Shown piece by piece: positions 3,504-5,716 of a DNA stretch of 5,716 nucleotides. The DNA lies in assembly GCA_002336985.1 (NCBI GenBank), contig DDFE01000059.1, forward strand, positions 1-5,716, written 5' to 3'. Source of the stretch: Sphingomonadales bacterium UBA1936 (lineage in GTDB: Bacteria; Pseudomonadota; Alphaproteobacteria; Sphingomonadales; Sphingomonadaceae). The translations under genes and the position numbers were made by a program. The stretch's first letter is position 1. Each line of letters opens with the position of its first letter. Under the pieces are notes generated by a model. The model worked only from the letters and a program-made list of their open reading frames with translations, had not been told where the DNA came from and searched no databases.

Positions 3504-5716
3504 TCATGCGGTCGTAACAAACGAATCCAACACCCGCTTCCGCCCCGCCGTTTCGAAATCGATCTCCAGCTTGTTGCCCTCGATCTCCGCGATCAGGCCG
3601 TAGCCGAACTTCTGGTGGAACACGCGCTGGCCGATCTCCAGATCGTCGCGCCCCCTGTTGCCGAGGCTGATCGCCGGGCCGCGAGCCTCGACGACGCGCG
3701 CCGGGGCGGCGGAGAAATTGCCGGCTGCGCGTTGCCAGCCCGGCCCCCTTGTCCCCGCGCGCGTCGCGTTGGCGGCCGCCAGATGCGCGAAGGGGTCGCC
3801 CTGGGTCGACCAGTTCGCGCGCCACAGGCTTTCGCCGCCGCTCATCGATGTTTCATGCTCGACGTTCGCCGCGGGAAGCTCGCCGACGAAGCGGCTGGGG
3901 ATGCTCGACGTCCATTGGCCATAAATGCGGCGGTTGGCGGCGTGGAGAACGGTCGCCTCGCGCCGGGCGCGGGTGATGGCGACATAGGCGAGGCGGCGTT
4001 CCTCCTCGAGGGATGCGAGGCCGCCCTCGTCCAGCGAACGCTGTGACGGGAACACACCTTCTTCCCAGCCGACGAGGAAGACCTTGTCGAATTCGAGGCC
4101 CTTGGCCGCGTGGATGGTCATGATCGTGACCTTGGGTTCCTCGGCCGCGGCTTCGTTGTCCATTACGAGGCTGACGTGTTCGAGGAAGTCGCCGAGCGTT
4201 TCATACTCCTCCATCGCGCGCGCGAGTTCGGTCAGGTTTTCGAGGCGTCCGCTGGCCTCGACCGATTTTTCGGCCTGCAGCGCGCCGGTATAACCGCTCT
4301 CGTCGAGCATCAGGCGCGCCAGATCGGCGTGCGGCATGGTGGTCGCAAGGTCGCGCCAGCGGGCGATGTCGCCGACGAAATTGCCGAGCGCGCGTCTCGC
4401 CTGCGGTGTCAGTTCGTCGGTGTCGAGGATGCGGGCTGCGGCATGGGTGAGGGGCAGGCCTTCCGCCCGCGCCAGCACCTGAACCTTCGCCACCGCCTTG
4501 TCGCCGAGGCCGCGTTTCGGGACATTGACGACGCGTTCGAAGGCGAGGTCGTCGCTCGGCTGGTTGATGAGGCGAAGGTAGGCGAGCGCGTCGCGGATTT
4601 CGGCGCGTTCGTAAAAACGGAAACCGCCGACGATGCGGTACGGCATGCCGATCGCGATGAAGCGGTCTTCGAATTCGCGGCTCTGGTATTGCGCGCGGAT
4701 GAGGATGGCGACGCCGTCGAGGCTGTTCGCGCCTTTGGGGCCGCGATGCTGCCACGCCTCGATCTCGTCGCCGACGCGGCGGGCCTCCTCCGGCCCGTCC
4801 CACACGCCGATGACTTTCACCTTGTCGCCCTCCGCCAGGTCGGTGAACAGCGTCTTGCCCAGGCGGCCCGAATTGTTGGCGATGACACCGCTGGCGGCGG
4901 CGAGGATGTTGGGCGTGCTGCGGTAATTCTGTTCGAGGCGGATGACCTTCGCGCCTGGGAAGTCGCGTTCGAAGCGCAGGATATTTTCGACCTGCGCGCC
5001 GCGCCAGCTGTAGATCGACTGGTCGTCGTCACCGACGCAGCAGATGTTCTTGCGCTGCTGGGCGAGGAGGCGGAGCCACAGGTACTGTGACGAATTGGTG
5101 TCCTGATACTCGTCGACCATGATGTAGCGGAAGCGGGTCTGGTATTGCTCCAGCACGTCGCGGTGCGTCTTCAATATGACCAGCATGTGGAGCAGCAGGT
5201 CGCCGAAGTCGCAGGCGTTGATCGATTTCAGCCGCGCCTGGTACGCCGCGTACAGCTCACCACCGCGGCCGTTGGCGAAGCGTTCGCTTTCCCCCGCGTC
5301 GATGTCTGCAGGCGTCAGGCCCTTGTTCTTCCACTGGTCGATCAGCCCCGCCAGCGCGCGGTTGGTCCAGCGTTTCTCGTCAAGGTCGGCCGCCACGATC
5401 AGCTGCTTCATCACGCGCAGCTGGTCGTCGGTGTCGAGGATGGTGAAGTTCGACTGCAGCCCGACCAGCTCGGCGTGACGGCGCAGCATCTTCGCCGCGA
5501 TGGCGTGGAAGGTGCCGAGCCAGGGCATGCCCTCCACCGCGTCGCCCACAAGGTTGCGGACGCGTTCGCGCATCTCGCGCGCCGCCTTGTTGGTGAAGGT
5601 GACGCTCAGGATCTCGCTTGGATACGCCTTGCGCGTGTAAATGAGGTGCGCCAGCCGCGCGGTCAGCGCCGCCGTCTTCCCCGTGCCCGCGCCCGCGAGG
5701 ACGAGGACGGGCCCAT
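3504..5716 (-). CDS. uvrD: UvrD/PcrA-type superfamily 1 DNA helicase (N-terminus off the window)
   Basis: 736 residues are visible; the frame is open to the edge and enters as GPVLVLAGAGTGKT, so perhaps 30-40 residues with the Q motif are missing. The enzyme is an ATP-driven 3'-5' helicase acting in nucleotide excision and mismatch repair and in clearing protein from DNA. Visible motifs in order (numbered from the first visible residue): Walker A AGAGTGKT (7-14), motif Ia VTFTNKAARE (38-47), TFHAIAAKML (68-77), Walker B VDEYQDTN (200-207), motif III GDDDQSIYSWRGA (228-240), motif IV QNYRS (262-266), motif V TIHAAKGLEF (533-542), motif VI VAITRAR (578-584). The C-terminal segment GQRVFHQKFGYGLIAEIEG (695-713) to RKRVLDSFV is the Tudor-like tail of PcrA/UvrD that contacts RNA polymerase. 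All catalytic motifs are intact. An ATG at 5573 lies inside motif Ia and is not the start. A 5-bp hairpin (3499-3512) overlaps the stop but has no T-run. Confidence 0.97.
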   Translation of the reverse strand, partial: GPVLVLAGAGTGKTAALTARLAHLIYTRKAYPSEILSVTFTNKAAREMRERVRNLVGDAVEGMPWLGTFHAIAAKMLRRHAELVGLQSNFTILDTDDQLRVMKQLIVAADLDEKRWTNRALAGLIDQWKNKGLTPADIDAGESERFANGRGGELYAAYQARLKSINACDFGDLLLHMLVILKTHRDVLEQYQTRFRYIMVDEYQDTNSSQYLWLRLLAQQRKNICCVGDDDQSIYSWRGAQVENILRFERDFPGAKVIRLEQNYRSTPNILAAASGVIANNSGRLGKTLFTDLAEGDKVKVIGVWDGPEEARRVGDEIEAWQHRGPKGANSLDGVAILIRAQYQSREFEDRFIAIGMPYRIVGGFRFYERAEIRDALAYLRLINQPSDDLAFERVVNVPKRGLGDKAVAKVQVLARAEGLPLTHAAARILDTDELTPQARRALGNFVGDIARWRDLATTMPHADLARLMLDESGYTGALQAEKSVEASGRLENLTELARAMEEYETLGDFLEHVSLVMDNEAAAEEPKVTIMTIHAAKGLEFDKVFLVGWEEGVFPSQRSLDEGGLASLEEERRLAYVAITRARREATVLHAANRRIYGQWTSSIPSRFVGELPAANVEHETSMSGGESLWRANWSTQGDPFAHLAAANATRAGTRGPGWQRAAGNFSAAPARVVEARGPAISLGNRGRDDLEIGQRVFHQKFGYGLIAEIEGNKLEIDFETAGRKRVLDSFVTTA

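Noticed and set aside
3499..3512. Terminator for uvrD
   Set aside because: The ACCGC/GCGGT stem is only 5 bp, overlaps the stop codon and is not followed by a T-run.
4110..5090. 326-codon plus-strand frame inside uvrD
   Set aside because: It is fully antisense to well-conserved helicase motifs and has no recognisable domain; it is a shadow of GC-biased codons.

Overview
The window looks like ordinary chromosome from a high-GC alphaproteobacterium, most likely a sphingomonad (Sphingomonas/Sphingopyxis/Novosphingobium group). This is an inference from the strong G/C bias at third codon positions, the protein types (a UvrD of the SIYSWRGA type, a DUF4403 lipoprotein, a YkuD enzyme ending in a TNGC-type active site) and the kind of intergenic palindromes present. 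No sequence search was possible.

All five genes lie on the minus strand, so transcription runs from high to low coordinates. Along that direction they are: (1) a UvrD/PcrA-type DNA helicase (3504-5716, N-terminus off the window); (2) a small P-loop kinase-like protein of the FlaR/'topology modulation' type with a TTG start (2921-3433), clearly lower in GC than its neighbours; (3) a 311-base gene-free stretch (2610-2920) filled with two unrelated palindromic repeat units set side by side; (4) a predicted DUF4403 lipoprotein (1128-2609); (5) a membrane-anchored or secreted L,D-transpeptidase (YkuD) (304-978) with a variant catalytic motif; (6) the first 71 codons of an alpha/beta hydrolase of the non-haem haloperoxidase-like type (1-215).

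The genes do not form an obvious single system. UvrD belongs to DNA repair and the small kinase is uncharacterised. The DUF4403 lipoprotein and the L,D-transpeptidase are both predicted envelope proteins and are same-strand neighbours separated by 149 bases. That gap carries two short tandem direct repeats and a weak terminator candidate, so the two are probably separate transcription units. I found no CRISPR array, tRNA, rRNA, insertion sequence, phage gene or toxin-antitoxin pair. The observations most worth a second look are the paired intergenic palindromes, the shortened YkuD active-site loop lacking the usual second histidine, the compositional dip at the kinase gene, and the repeats in front of the L,D-transpeptidase gene.
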